Origin: Candidatus Thermoplasmatota archaeon
GTDB lineage: Archaea > Thermoplasmatota > Thermoplasmata > UBA10834
Assembly (NCBI GenBank): GCA_018814355.1
Contig: JAHIZT010000046.1
Coordinates: 1-33,034 of the forward strand
Direction: 5' to 3'
DNA length: 33,034 nucleotides
The notes beneath the pieces were generated by a model. That model saw only the letters and a list, made by a program, of their open reading frames with translations, had not been told where the DNA came from and searched no databases. Below, piece after piece: positions 24,511 through 31,811 of this stretch. The translations under genes were made by a program, and so were the position numbers. The number at the start of each line of letters is the position of its first letter. The first letter of the stretch is position 1.

Positions 24511-24812
24511 ACTATCTCCCCCCGGCGCTTTCTGTATTTAAATAGGCATTTAAAAAGGTTTCTTGGTTTTCCTTCATTTCTAGTGGAACTTTCCATGCTA
24601 GCTGGCTTCTGTTCCTGCCGAACTCGGATGGAGAAAATCGGCGCGCTTATCGAGAGCCCGCGTAATCTCGCTTCACGCTGGGCTCTTGTTCGCGAATTGC
24701 CGTACGCATCTTCGGAGCAGGCAGACATGCGCGGGATTTTATCGAAGATTGGTCTTCTCTCAATCTCCCACTCTCAAATAGTCAGTACGCGATTCCCGAG
24801 CGGGGGAGGAAT
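24511..24812. other. Intergenic region between tbp and the clostripain-like gene
   Basis: The tbp-proximal 50 bases hold the tbp promoter. The rest (about 24560-24790) has a 77-codon plus-strand frame and a 78-codon minus-strand frame, neither with a credible start signal or protein-like composition. I see no RNA gene, repeat or clear plus-strand TATA box; GATTTTATCG (about 24735) is the closest. The last 20 bases carry the GGGGGAGG Shine-Dalgarno site of the protease gene. Confidence 0.4.
24534..24557 (-). promoter_or_regulatory. Double TATA box of tbp
   Basis: CTATTTAAATAC (24545-24534 on the minus strand) and a second TTTTTAAATG (24557-24547) are spaced about 12 bases apart. The first would give a leaderless start; the second would give a leader of about 16 bases containing the Shine-Dalgarno site. 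Confidence 0.55.
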
Positions 24813-26009
24813 TTGAGAATCTCTGCATCGAAGATTTGTGTGCTAGGAGTCTGTGCGTTCCTCGCGCTCGGAGCCTTTTCATTCTCAGGCTCGGCGGGAG
24901 GACAGGGAGCGAAGTGGACCTTCGCCATCTACATGTGTTCGGACAACGACCTCGACGAGTGGGGCGTCGTGAACACGGAGTGGCTGATGGAAGCGCCGAC
25001 CAGCAAGAAAGTCAACATCGTCGTGCTCTGGGACACTTCGACAGGACCGGCGAAGCTGTTCAAGATCACGCACGACAAGATGACCGAGATCACCGACTTC
25101 GCGCTCGACGGCAAGGAAGTCAACATGGGTGATCCGGCCGTGTTGGTCGCGTTCGTGGACTACATCAATATGAAATTCAAGGCCACCAACGTCCTGGTCG
25201 ACCTCTGGGACCACGGAGACGACTTCAGAGGAATTTGCTATGACTACAACACCGGGACGGGTTCGGATTTCGATCTCTTGAGTCACCAAGAAATCGGGAC
25301 CGCGCTCGCAGGAAAGCGTGTCAACATCATCGCAGGTGACGGGTGCGGCATCGGAGTGGTAGAGGCCGCGTACGAGTATGTCGTGCGAGGAGTGACGGCT
25401 GAGTGGTTCGTCGCCAACGAGAACTATGTTCCTCTCCAGGGCTTCCCGTATGACGTGATCGCCAAGGACCTGGTCGCGAACCCGGACATGACACCTGAGC
25501 AGTTGTCAGAGGACATGGTCGTAAGATATGCTGAAATGTACCAGGGCGGATGGCTCACCGAGCTCAGCGCGATCAAGCTTTCGGCGATTGCGAAGGTCGT
25601 GGACGAATTGTGGGACGTGACATCGATCCTTATCAACAACATGAAGGACTACAGAGGACTCGTCGCGTCTGGAAAGGCCAAAGCCACGATGGGCTGGTCG
25701 CAGTACGGCTGGGAGGGATTCGTAGACTTCCCGACGGTGTTCGAGGTCGTCTATGACGGCGCTCCCGCGGGATCCGATCTCAAGGTCCAGACCGGAGAGC
25801 TCTTGGACGCTGTCCATGCGGCCGTGCCGTACATCGGCATGTCCACTCCGGGATACGTTTGGGACTTCGGCGGCATCGCAGTGTTCTTCCCGGGTTCGGA
25901 AGGGTCGTACGTTCACAACACGTTCTGGTACGGCTCGCTGTATCCGACGATGCAGTTCGCGCAGGACGGGTGGTTGGCCTTCCTCGATTCGTACTTCGGC
26001 GGGAACTAG
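24813..26009 (+). CDS. Secreted clostripain-like cysteine protease (family C11)
   Basis: The 398-residue product has a signal peptide (Lys-containing n-region, hydrophobic 8-27) and then the C11 start WTFAIYMCSDNDLDEWG. The catalytic His lies in DLWDHGDD (H134) and the nucleophile in GDGCGIGVVEAAYE (C178), with the usual preceding Asp (D176). It ends in an aromatic-rich segment. These enzymes cleave after basic residues outside the cell. The start is TTG with GGGGGAGG 3 bases upstream. It is likely a scavenging protease, together with the cytoplasmic M42 and M20 enzymes in the window. T-rich DNA at 26041-26062 may terminate it. Confidence 0.87.
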   Translation: MRISASKICVLGVCAFLALGAFSFSGSAGGQGAKWTFAIYMCSDNDLDEWGVVNTEWLMEAPTSKKVNIVVLWDTSTGPAKLFKITHDKMTEITDFALDGKEVNMGDPAVLVAFVDYINMKFKATNVLVDLWDHGDDFRGICYDYNTGTGSDFDLLSHQEIGTALAGKRVNIIAGDGCGIGVVEAAYEYVVRGVTAEWFVANENYVPLQGFPYDVIAKDLVANPDMTPEQLSEDMVVRYAEMYQGGWLTELSAIKLSAIAKVVDELWDVTSILINNMKDYRGLVASGKAKATMGWSQYGWEGFVDFPTVFEVVYDGAPAGSDLKVQTGELLDAVHAAVPYIGMSTPGYVWDFGGIAVFFPGSEGSYVHNTFWYGSLYPTMQFAQDGWLAFLDSYFGGN

Positions 26010-26147
26010 TCTGTTCGAGATCGGCCGCGGCGCAAACCATTTCCATCGTTTTCTGTTCTCTCAGCAATTGTATTGTCAGGAATGATTTAGTGGTCAAGGG
26101 TCCACGAACAATTGCCGGCAGTCGAACGTCCAGCTCCTCCAAGAAAG

Positions 26148-26156
26148 TTATAAATA
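26148..26156 (+). promoter_or_regulatory. TATA box of the ribbon-helix-helix/ftsZ3 operon
   Basis: TTATAAATA matches the archaeal consensus closely. Transcription would begin near 26178, inside the first palindrome. Confidence 0.6.
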
Positions 26157-26172
26157 CTAACGAGTTCATACA

Positions 26173-26207
26173 TTCGTCAGACGAAAATGCCGTATTCGTC
26201 GGACGGC
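26173..26207. promoter_or_regulatory. Paired palindromic operator candidate
   Basis: TTCGTCAGACGAA (26173-26185) is a perfect palindrome around one central base. A degenerate copy, TTCGTCGGACGGC (26195-26207), lies 22 bases on, that is, two helical turns. The pair sits on the predicted transcription start of a gene for a double ribbon-helix-helix protein. These proteins bind short palindromes or direct repeats as dimers, so autoregulation is likely (inference). Confidence 0.55.
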
Positions 26208-26220
26208 AGAAGGTGACCAG

Positions 26221-26535
26221 ACGGTAGAATCAGAACGGGTCACAATCAGGTTGCCAGATGAGAGGATTCAGGCATTACAGGCTCTCGTTGACCAGGGCAA
26301 GTTCTCGACGATCTCCGACGCGATCCGCGCGGCGATAGATAAGTTCGTCGAGGGAGAGTTCACGCCCGAGTACATCGAGAAGATCACCGTGGAGTTACCC
26401 AAAGGCAATGTCGTCAACCTGAGGCAGCTCGTCCAGGAAGGCGACTCCGTCTCCGTCGACGACGCGATAAGGAACGCGGTGCGCGAATACATACGCAAGC
26501 GAGTGTCAAAAGCAATGGAAGAACTGGAAAGGTGA
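26221..26535 (+). CDS. Tandem ribbon-helix-helix regulator, probable ACG start
   Basis: Two ribbon-helix-helix units occur in one chain: ERVTIRLPDE...FSTISDAIRAAIDKF (residues 5-42) and EKITVELPKG...SVSVDDAIRNAVREY (53-90). The single chain may therefore behave as a dimer-like DNA-binding unit. The first unit needs the strand RVTIRLP, which lies upstream of the first canonical start (TTG at 26251). The only well-placed start is ACG at 26221, 4 bases after AGGTGA (26211-26216); GTA at 26224 is another possibility. An in-frame TAA lies at 26158-26160. The gene is just upstream of a divergent ftsZ, like the CdrS/ftsZ2 arrangement described in haloarchaea. It probably controls its own promoter and ftsZ3. 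Confidence 0.8.
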   Translation, partial: TVESERVTIRLPDERIQALQALVDQGKFSTISDAIRAAIDKFVEGEFTPEYIEKITVELPKGNVVNLRQLVQEGDSVSVDDAIRNAVREYIRKRVSKAMEELER

Positions 26536-26617
26536 CGCTCTAAACTCAAAGGGGATGGGATCATAGTCGCACACGCACACACACATGAGCTCATGCGCTC
26601 GAGGGGGCGGGCATAAG

Positions 26618-27670
26618 ATGCTCGACAAGCTCATCAAGGAGGCCCTCGACAGCGGGTGCGATTTCGAAGCACACCTCACCCCGAAGATGTGCGTCATTGG
26701 TTGCGGCGGCGGAGGCTCGAACAGCGTCCACAGACTGGGCAGGCTGGAGCTCGAAGGCGTCGACACCATAGCTATCAACTCCGACAGATTCCACCTCGCG
26801 CGCACTGAAGCGGACAAGCGCCTGCTTATCGGCGAGCACATTACCAACGGGTTCGGCACCGGAGGCGATCCTGCGGTCGGCGAGAAGATGGCCTACGCCG
26901 ACATCGACAAGATCGATGCTATCGTCCGAGATTACGATGTCGTATTCATCACAGCTGGCATGGGCGGAGGCACCGGCACCGGAACAGCACCAGTCGTCGC
27001 TGAGACCGCCAAGAAGCACGGTGCGGTCGTAGTCGCTCTCGTCACACTACCATTCGACATCGAGAAGAGCAGGTTGAAGACTGCGCTCATGGGCATCGCG
27101 AAACTGAAAGGACGGGCTCATAGCACGATAATCCTAGACAACAACAAGTTGCTAGAGATAGTGCCGAAACTGCCCGTAGAGCAGGCCTTCATGGTGATGG
27201 ACCAGCTCATATCCGAAGTGATCAAAGGGATCACTGAAACGATCTGCCAAACGAGCATGATCAACCTGGACTTCGCGGACTTCCGGACCATGATGATTCA
27301 TGGCGGAGCCTCGACCGTTCTGTACGGCGAAAGTGAGGATCCAGAGAAAGTGGTGCTGGAAGCGCTCAACAACCCCTTGCTCGATGTCGACCTTGAGGGA
27401 GCAACAGGCGCCCTGATACACATCACGGGCGGCCCCTCCCTCTCCCTGAGGAAGGCCTACCAGGTCTTCAACGGGGTCACGAGCGAGCTCAGCGACCGCG
27501 CGAACGTGAAGCTAGGCGCGAGGATCGAACCGGAGTTCGGAAACAACATCAAGCTCATCGGGATCGTGACCGGGATAACCTCCATGGATTCTCCGAGGCG
27601 GTCGATCGGAATCGACGAGATCGGTTATGATCAACCAGCTGGCCTAGCTGGCATCGACATGTTAGGATGA
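26618..27670 (+). CDS. Third, divergent FtsZ paralogue
   Basis: This 350-residue protein keeps the FtsZ core: [15 protein letters not shown] (25-39), GGGTGTG (117-123) and T7 loop NLDFADFRTMM. GTP binding and subunit-activated hydrolysis are therefore expected. It departs strongly from the tandem pair: INSDRFHLART replaces the NTDAQHLL region, GEHITNGFGTGGDPAVGEK replaces [15 protein letters not shown], and no GLDFIK-type tail is present. It is not CetZ, which lacks NLDFxD. The ATG at 26585 is in frame, but 26618 has a G-rich Shine-Dalgarno site and fits the usual FtsZ N-terminus. It follows the ribbon-helix-helix gene with an 82-base gap, probably on one transcript. Confidence 0.93.
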   Translation: MLDKLIKEALDSGCDFEAHLTPKMCVIGCGGGGSNSVHRLGRLELEGVDTIAINSDRFHLARTEADKRLLIGEHITNGFGTGGDPAVGEKMAYADIDKIDAIVRDYDVVFITAGMGGGTGTGTAPVVAETAKKHGAVVVALVTLPFDIEKSRLKTALMGIAKLKGRAHSTIILDNNKLLEIVPKLPVEQAFMVMDQLISEVIKGITETICQTSMINLDFADFRTMMIHGGASTVLYGESEDPEKVVLEALNNPLLDVDLEGATGALIHITGGPSLSLRKAYQVFNGVTSELSDRANVKLGARIEPEFGNNIKLIGIVTGITSMDSPRRSIGIDEIGYDQPAGLAGIDMLG

Positions 27671-27800
27671 ACTAATTCCCGTTCCATGAAGCTTACCCGT
27701 CCATCCCGTGCAGGATGGCGGTGTTCACTTCCAGCTTCATCGATCCGACTCGCGGCGCCCTCGCGGGTGCCGTGGAGGTCAAATCTCCACAGGCGTTTAA
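27671..27800 (-). ncRNA. Candidate TnpB guide RNA (omega/reRNA) region
   Basis: In related elements the guide RNA overlaps the 3' end of tnpB and runs past its stop to the element right end. Here that stretch contains a 6-bp hairpin, CCATCC/GGATGG, around the spacer TGCACG on the minus strand (27702-27719), followed by GGAACGGGAATTAG. The exact ends, and so the guide, cannot be fixed from the sequence. Confidence 0.3.
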
Positions 27801-28913
27801 GGTCTCCGTGGAACTCACGGCGACCAGATTGAGAGCCGCGTTCAGGTCTCTGTCGAGGACCAGTCCGCAGTTCTTGCACTTGTAAGTCCTCTCAGACAAG
27901 GGCATCTCTTTCCTGATGTGGCCACACAAGGAGCATCGCTTCGTTGACGGGTAGAACCTTGGTGCCACAGTCAAATGGCTCCCGTAACACCGGCACTTGT
28001 ACTCGAGCTGCCGGCGGAACTCCCCCATTCCCACGTCTGAAATGGCTCGCGCCAGACGCCGGTCCTTTCCCATACCTCGCACATTGAGGTCTTCGATGAC
28101 GATCTCGCCGTGGTTTTTGGCGAGCTTCGTCGTCGCCTTGTGCAAGGCGTCCCTGCGAACGTTTCCAATGCGCCAGTAAACCTTCGCCAATCTGTCAGCG
28201 GATTTCTTCCGATTGTTGCTTCCTTCATGCCTCCTATGCAGCTCCTTTGCGAGTCTGCGTAGCTTCTGCAGGTGAGAGTGTAAGGGCTTAGGGTTCTCGA
28301 AAACGTGTCCGTCTGAGAGAGTCACCATGTGATATACGCCGAGGTCTACACCTACCGCAGGACCCGATGGCGATTGGGGATTTGGAGCATTCAGTTCGAC
28401 CGTGAAGGATACGAACCACCGGTTGGTGTCTCGGCTGACGGTCGCGCGGAGGATTCGCCCATCGAAGATTGCAGGTTCTTTGACGCGCACGTGCCCGATG
28501 CGGGGAAGGACAACGTGAGTGCCTTCTGCGCGTATAGCGCCTGCTGTGAATGCGAATGCATCCCTCCCCCTTCCCTTCTTCTTGAAATTCGGGAGCCGAG
28601 CTTTCCGGCCTGCCTTCCGCGCCTTCCGGTAGAGAATATATGCGGAGTCGAGGTTGCGGAGGGCTTCCTGTGGGATGCACTTGGATACTTCGTACATCCA
28701 TGGGAAATCCGTCTTCTTGAGGACGTTTAGGCGGCGGTGCTGCTCGATGGCATTCGTGAACCGCTCGTCACCCTGCTTTTCAAGGTACAGTCGCTGGCGC
28801 TCGTAGAGAGCCCAGTTCCACGCGAACCTGGTGACCCCAGCGCACTTGGCGAAGAGAGTCCGCTGTGCGTTGTTTGGCTTCAATTCGAAGCGGTGCGCTT
28901 GGTTAATGATCAT
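27693..28913 (-). CDS. tnpB: RNA-guided endonuclease TnpB (IS605 OrfB)
   Basis: The 406-residue protein is an intact TnpB. The wedge/REC N-terminus begins with HRFELKPNNAQRTLFAKCAG. The RuvC catalytic residues are D190 in GVDLGV, E274 in VIEDLNV and D356 in DRDLNAALN, with a zinc finger C327/C330/C346/C349 between the last two. The family cuts DNA next to a short target-adjacent motif, directed by an RNA from the element's right end. The frame extends up to 29006, but the ATG at 28913 has GGAGGT 8 bases upstream and matches the family start. The nearest neighbours are ftsZ3 and trmJ; no inactivating change is visible. Confidence 0.93.
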   Translation of the reverse strand: MIINQAHRFELKPNNAQRTLFAKCAGVTRFAWNWALYERQRLYLEKQGDERFTNAIEQHRRLNVLKKTDFPWMYEVSKCIPQEALRNLDSAYILYRKARKAGRKARLPNFKKKGRGRDAFAFTAGAIRAEGTHVVLPRIGHVRVKEPAIFDGRILRATVSRDTNRWFVSFTVELNAPNPQSPSGPAVGVDLGVYHMVTLSDGHVFENPKPLHSHLQKLRRLAKELHRRHEGSNNRKKSADRLAKVYWRIGNVRRDALHKATTKLAKNHGEIVIEDLNVRGMGKDRRLARAISDVGMGEFRRQLEYKCRCYGSHLTVAPRFYPSTKRCSLCGHIRKEMPLSERTYKCKNCGLVLDRDLNAALNLVAVSSTETLNACGDLTSTAPARAPRVGSMKLEVNTAILHGMDG

Positions 28914-29010
28914 CAGCTGAGACCTCCAGGGTGGAAACACCGCTGGGCCGTGTCGTAGTCCGTTCCCGTCCCCCAAGCCACATCCGCTAGTCTCACGCCC
29001 ATTCATGGCC

Positions 29011-29775
29011 CTACATGGTTTTGAAATCGTCTACTGCATGTAGCTCTCTTTTCGTATGCTTCTTCTTGCGGAGTTCGCCCTCGATTGACTTCTTCACCGC
29101 ACCATCGATGACTCCCATGAGCGTGTGAAACTCCCAGGTGGTCGGGACCGCCCTGGCGATCAACCTGCGGAACATGACCTTCGTCTTCTCTTTCTTGTGA
29201 GGGGGATAGTCGATCGCGTCCAGCAACATCGAGAAGTACTCGTAGAGTTTGTCCTTCTCGAGATCGCCAGCCTTCCTGGCTTCCCATTTCACCACTCCCG
29301 ACGAATGCAGTTCATAGAAAAGTATCGCGGCCGCATGACTTATGTTCAATATCGAATACGCTGGATTGGCGGGGATCGTGATGAGGAAATCGCATCTCTT
29401 GATGATCTCCTTGTCCAGGCCGAAATCCTCTCGGCCGAACAGCAGTGCGATCTTACCGTCGACATCCTTGATCTTCTCCGCAAACTCTTTCGGAGATATC
29501 GAGATACGCGAGAATTTCTTCTCGTTCACAGTGTCGACGCCAGAGGTCGCGGCGACGAAATCCGCGCCCTTCAGAGCATCATCATCTGTGAACACAGTTC
29601 GCGCGCTCCTCAGTATGTCGATGCCGTGCATAGCGCGCTTGGTCGCTTCCTCCCCGACCGCACACGGCCTCACGAGAATCAGCTCATCGAGGCCGAAGTT
29701 CTTCATCGAGCGCGCTATCGCGCCTATGTTCCCGTCGTTCAACGGCTCGATCAAGACCACTCTGAACTGGGGCAC
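29011..29775 (-). CDS. trmJ: tRNA 2'-O-methyltransferase TrmJ
   Basis: This SPOUT-class methyltransferase of 254 residues has the three knot motifs: EPLNDGNIGAIARSMKNFG, LLFGREDFGL and IPANPAYSILNISHAAAI. The C-terminal 80 residues are the TrmJ helical extension. Archaeal TrmJ methylates the ribose of position 32 in tRNA. The start is GTG, with no Shine-Dalgarno site, 27 bases from a TATA box shared with truA, so a leaderless transcript is expected. The C-terminal end lies by the mobile element. Confidence 0.92.
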   Translation of the reverse strand: MPQFRVVLIEPLNDGNIGAIARSMKNFGLDELILVRPCAVGEEATKRAMHGIDILRSARTVFTDDDALKGADFVAATSGVDTVNEKKFSRISISPKEFAEKIKDVDGKIALLFGREDFGLDKEIIKRCDFLITIPANPAYSILNISHAAAILFYELHSSGVVKWEARKAGDLEKDKLYEYFSMLLDAIDYPPHKKEKTKVMFRRLIARAVPTTWEFHTLMGVIDGAVKKSIEGELRKKKHTKRELHAVDDFKTM

Positions 29776-29797
29776 GAACCCAGCACAGATGCCCTAG

Positions 29798-29806
29798 GTA
29801 TTTAAC
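29798..29806. promoter_or_regulatory. Shared bidirectional TATA box of trmJ and truA
   Basis: GTATTTAAC reads as a TATA-like box on both strands and is centred on 29802. The trmJ start (29775) and truA start (29828) are 27 and 26 bases away on either side, so one box could serve two leaderless transcripts. Confidence 0.55.
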
Positions 29807-29827
29807 TTTGTATGAGATGACGCTGGC

Positions 29828-30631
29828 GTGGACCAGGAACGCAGGATCGCAATCAAGTTCGCATACGACGGTTCGCTCTTTCACGGCTTTCAGCGGCAAC
29901 CGAACATGGTCACCGTCGAGGGGGAGCTGGTGAGAGCGCTGACGAAGGTCGGCGCGATCAAGTCGTCGAGGGAGTGCGGATATAGGGGTTCGAGCAGGAC
30001 GGACACGGGCGTGAGCGCCCTCGGGAACATCATCTCCTTCAAGACATCCTTCAAGACGGACGAGATATGCTCTGCGATCAACTCGAAGATGGAGGGCATC
30101 TGGGCCTACTCCTCCGTCGAGGTGCCGGATGCGTTCAACCCGCGGGCGGCAAGGCAGAGGTGGTACAGATACTATCTTGCGAAGGCCGGCCAGGACCTGA
30201 GGCTGATGGATGAGATCGCCAGAAGGTTCGTCGGCGTGCACGATTTCTCAGGCTATGCGCGCAAGGACAAGCGGAACCCCATGAGGAAGATAGATTCGAT
30301 CGACATCTCCGATGCTGGGATGTTCCATGCCGTCGATTTCAGGGCCGAGAGCTTTCTGTGGAATATGGTCCGGAGGATTGTCTGGATGATGAGTGAGGGA
30401 GGTTCCGGTCGTCTTCAGCTGGATTTTATCGGGCCGGGGTCGGCGAAGAAACCGGTCCGCATAGGTCTCGCTCCTCCAGAGTATCTCGTGCTGATGGACA
30501 TCGATTGCGGCGTCGAGTTTCCGGTCGACAGGCAGGCATCGATTGGTATTGCCCGCGCAATCGAACGAAGGATACGCGAGAACGGCATGAAGTTTGCCTT
30601 CTCTCAGAGCGTCCGTGAACTGCTCAGATGA
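29828..30631 (+). CDS. truA: tRNA pseudouridine synthase A
   Basis: The 267-residue enzyme has the catalytic Asp in SSRTDTGVSALGN (D59), the FAYDGSLFHGFQRQP start, and the C-terminal block FLWNMVRRIVWMM typical of TruA. It converts uridines 38-40 of the tRNA anticodon arm. The start is GTG without a Shine-Dalgarno site, matching a leaderless transcript from the shared TATA box. The stop overlaps the next ATG as ATGA. It pairs functionally with trmJ across the divergent promoter, since both modify the tRNA anticodon region. Confidence 0.94.
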   Translation: MDQERRIAIKFAYDGSLFHGFQRQPNMVTVEGELVRALTKVGAIKSSRECGYRGSSRTDTGVSALGNIISFKTSFKTDEICSAINSKMEGIWAYSSVEVPDAFNPRAARQRWYRYYLAKAGQDLRLMDEIARRFVGVHDFSGYARKDKRNPMRKIDSIDISDAGMFHAVDFRAESFLWNMVRRIVWMMSEGGSGRLQLDFIGPGSAKKPVRIGLAPPEYLVLMDIDCGVEFPVDRQASIGIARAIERRIRENGMKFAFSQSVRELLR

Positions 30632-31200
30632 TACCGCAGTTTCCTCTGAAACTTGATATCCGCGCATCCTGGTATCCCAGTTGCATGAGGATCGCCGTCA
30701 CCGGCACTCCGGGGGTGGGAAAGACCAGTGCATGCTCCCTCGTCAGGAGGATGCTGGTTCTGCACGTCAACGACCTTGTCGAGAAGTTCGATGCAGCCTC
30801 TGGCTATGATCGAAAGCGCAAGACCCGAGAGGTGAACGTCACCAAGCTCTCCAAGGAGATATCGAAGCTGGAAGGCGACATGGTCCTTGAGGGCCACTTC
30901 TCGCATATGCTCAAACCTGATGTCGCTGTCGTGCTGCGCTGCTCCCCTGCCGTGCTTGAGAAGCGCCTTCGCAAGAAAGGTTGGGACGAGAAGAAGATTC
31001 GGGAGAATGTCGAGGCCGAAGCCGTCGACGTAGTCCTCATAGAGGCGTTGGAGAACGCGGGTGAAGTGTGCGAGATAGACACGACCCACCTGAAGCCGAG
31101 CCAGGTCGCCAAAGCCATCGAGGACATCATATCTGGAGAAAGACAGAAATATCGTGTTGGTAATGTTGACTGGAGCGAGGAGGTCCTGAGCTGGTTCTAG
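30628..31200 (+). CDS. Adenylate kinase of the AK6/Fap7 type
   Basis: This P-loop NMP kinase has MRIAVTGTPGVGKTSA followed by HVNDLVEKF and DMVLEGHFSHML. These features fit the AK6/Fap7/hCINAP group, whose members work in small-subunit ribosome maturation and have adenylate kinase activity. An ATGA overlap with truA gives a start at 30628 and a 19-residue N-terminal extension. The family normally starts at the ATG at 30685, yet neither has a good Shine-Dalgarno site. Its 3' end contains the Shine-Dalgarno site and CTG of the next gene. Confidence 0.86.
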   Translation: MIPQFPLKLDIRASWYPSCMRIAVTGTPGVGKTSACSLVRRMLVLHVNDLVEKFDAASGYDRKRKTREVNVTKLSKEISKLEGDMVLEGHFSHMLKPDVAVVLRCSPAVLEKRLRKKGWDEKKIRENVEAEAVDVVLIEALENAGEVCEIDTTHLKPSQVAKAIEDIISGERQKYRVGNVDWSEEVLSWF

Positions 31201-31811
31201 ACAGTTATCGCGGAGAAGCAGACAAGATCCTCTCCCCTGCGGCGAAGCGGCTCAGCACAATAAATCCGAACTATCTGTCACTCTCATCACTGATTCTCGC
31301 CATTGCGGCAGCGCTGTTCTACGTCATGAAATGGGACCAGGCCCTATTGATCGCAGCTGTGTTCGTCGCCCTCAGCGGCATCTTCGACGCGCTCGATGGG
31401 AAGGTGGCGCGCATCTCGTCGAAGGCCTCGAAGCGCGGCGACTTCGTCGACCACGTGATCGACAGATACTCAGATGCGATCATACTGGCGGCGATTGCCA
31501 TGAGCGCTATCTGCCCCGTCTCATTCGGTTTGTTTGCCGTCATCGGGGTCCTCCTCGCGAGCTACATGGGAACGCAGGCGCAGGCGCTCGGCCTTAGCCG
31601 GGAGTACCGTGGCATACTCGGGCGCGCTGACAGAATCGCGGTTCTGATAGCCGTCTCATTGATAATGTACCTCTTCCAGCTCGTCGGGAGCGATGTCATG
31701 AACGACCTGCTAGGATACACCTTGATGGGCTGGATGATGATATACTTCGGACTCGCGGGCAACATCACGGCCCTTCAGCGCGCGTGGCTGATATGGAAAT
31801 CACTTCCGTGA
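31191..31811 (+). CDS. CDP-alcohol phosphatidyltransferase family protein, probable CTG start
   Basis: The signature DALDGKVAR-x8-GDFVDHVID fits D-x2-DG-x2-AR-x8-G-x3-D-x3-D exactly. With five to six membrane helices it likely makes an archaeal phospholipid such as archaetidylinositol phosphate or a related lipid. The first ATG (31326) would delete the conserved N-terminal part SPAAKRLSTINPNYLSLSSL. That part is encoded in frame after a TGA at 31167, and the only well-placed start is CTG at 31191, 6 bases after GGAGGT (31179-31184). This gives 206 residues, the usual family length, and overlaps the end of the kinase gene by 10 bases. It overlaps the convergent primase gene by 12 bases. Confidence 0.88.
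   Translation: MVLDSYRGEADKILSPAAKRLSTINPNYLSLSSLILAIAAALFYVMKWDQALLIAAVFVALSGIFDALDGKVARISSKASKRGDFVDHVIDRYSDAIILAAIAMSAICPVSFGLFAVIGVLLASYMGTQAQALGLSREYRGILGRADRIAVLIAVSLIMYLFQLVGSDVMNDLLGYTLMGWMMIYFGLAGNITALQRAWLIWKSLP

Larger units (their letters stand above)
27671..29008 (-). mobile_element. IS200/IS605-group element with tnpB only
   Basis: A tnpB gene with short flanks fills the space between ftsZ3 and trmJ. There is no transposase tnpA, so the element moves only with help in trans, if at all. Both flanks hold related motifs: GGGACGGGAACGGACTA at the tnpB 5' side and GGACGGG...GGAACGGGAATTAG at the 3' side. Precise ends are not determined. Confidence 0.65.

Noticed and set aside
24583-24816. 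A 77-codon plus-strand frame before the clostripain gene
   Set aside because: It has no Shine-Dalgarno site, no TATA box at a suitable distance and no protein-like pattern; it ends in the Shine-Dalgarno region of the real gene.
26585-26617. Upstream ATG at 26585 as the start of the third ftsZ
   Set aside because: The added residues (SSCARGGGHK) do not resemble an FtsZ N-terminus, and they cover the G-rich Shine-Dalgarno site of the ATG at 26618.
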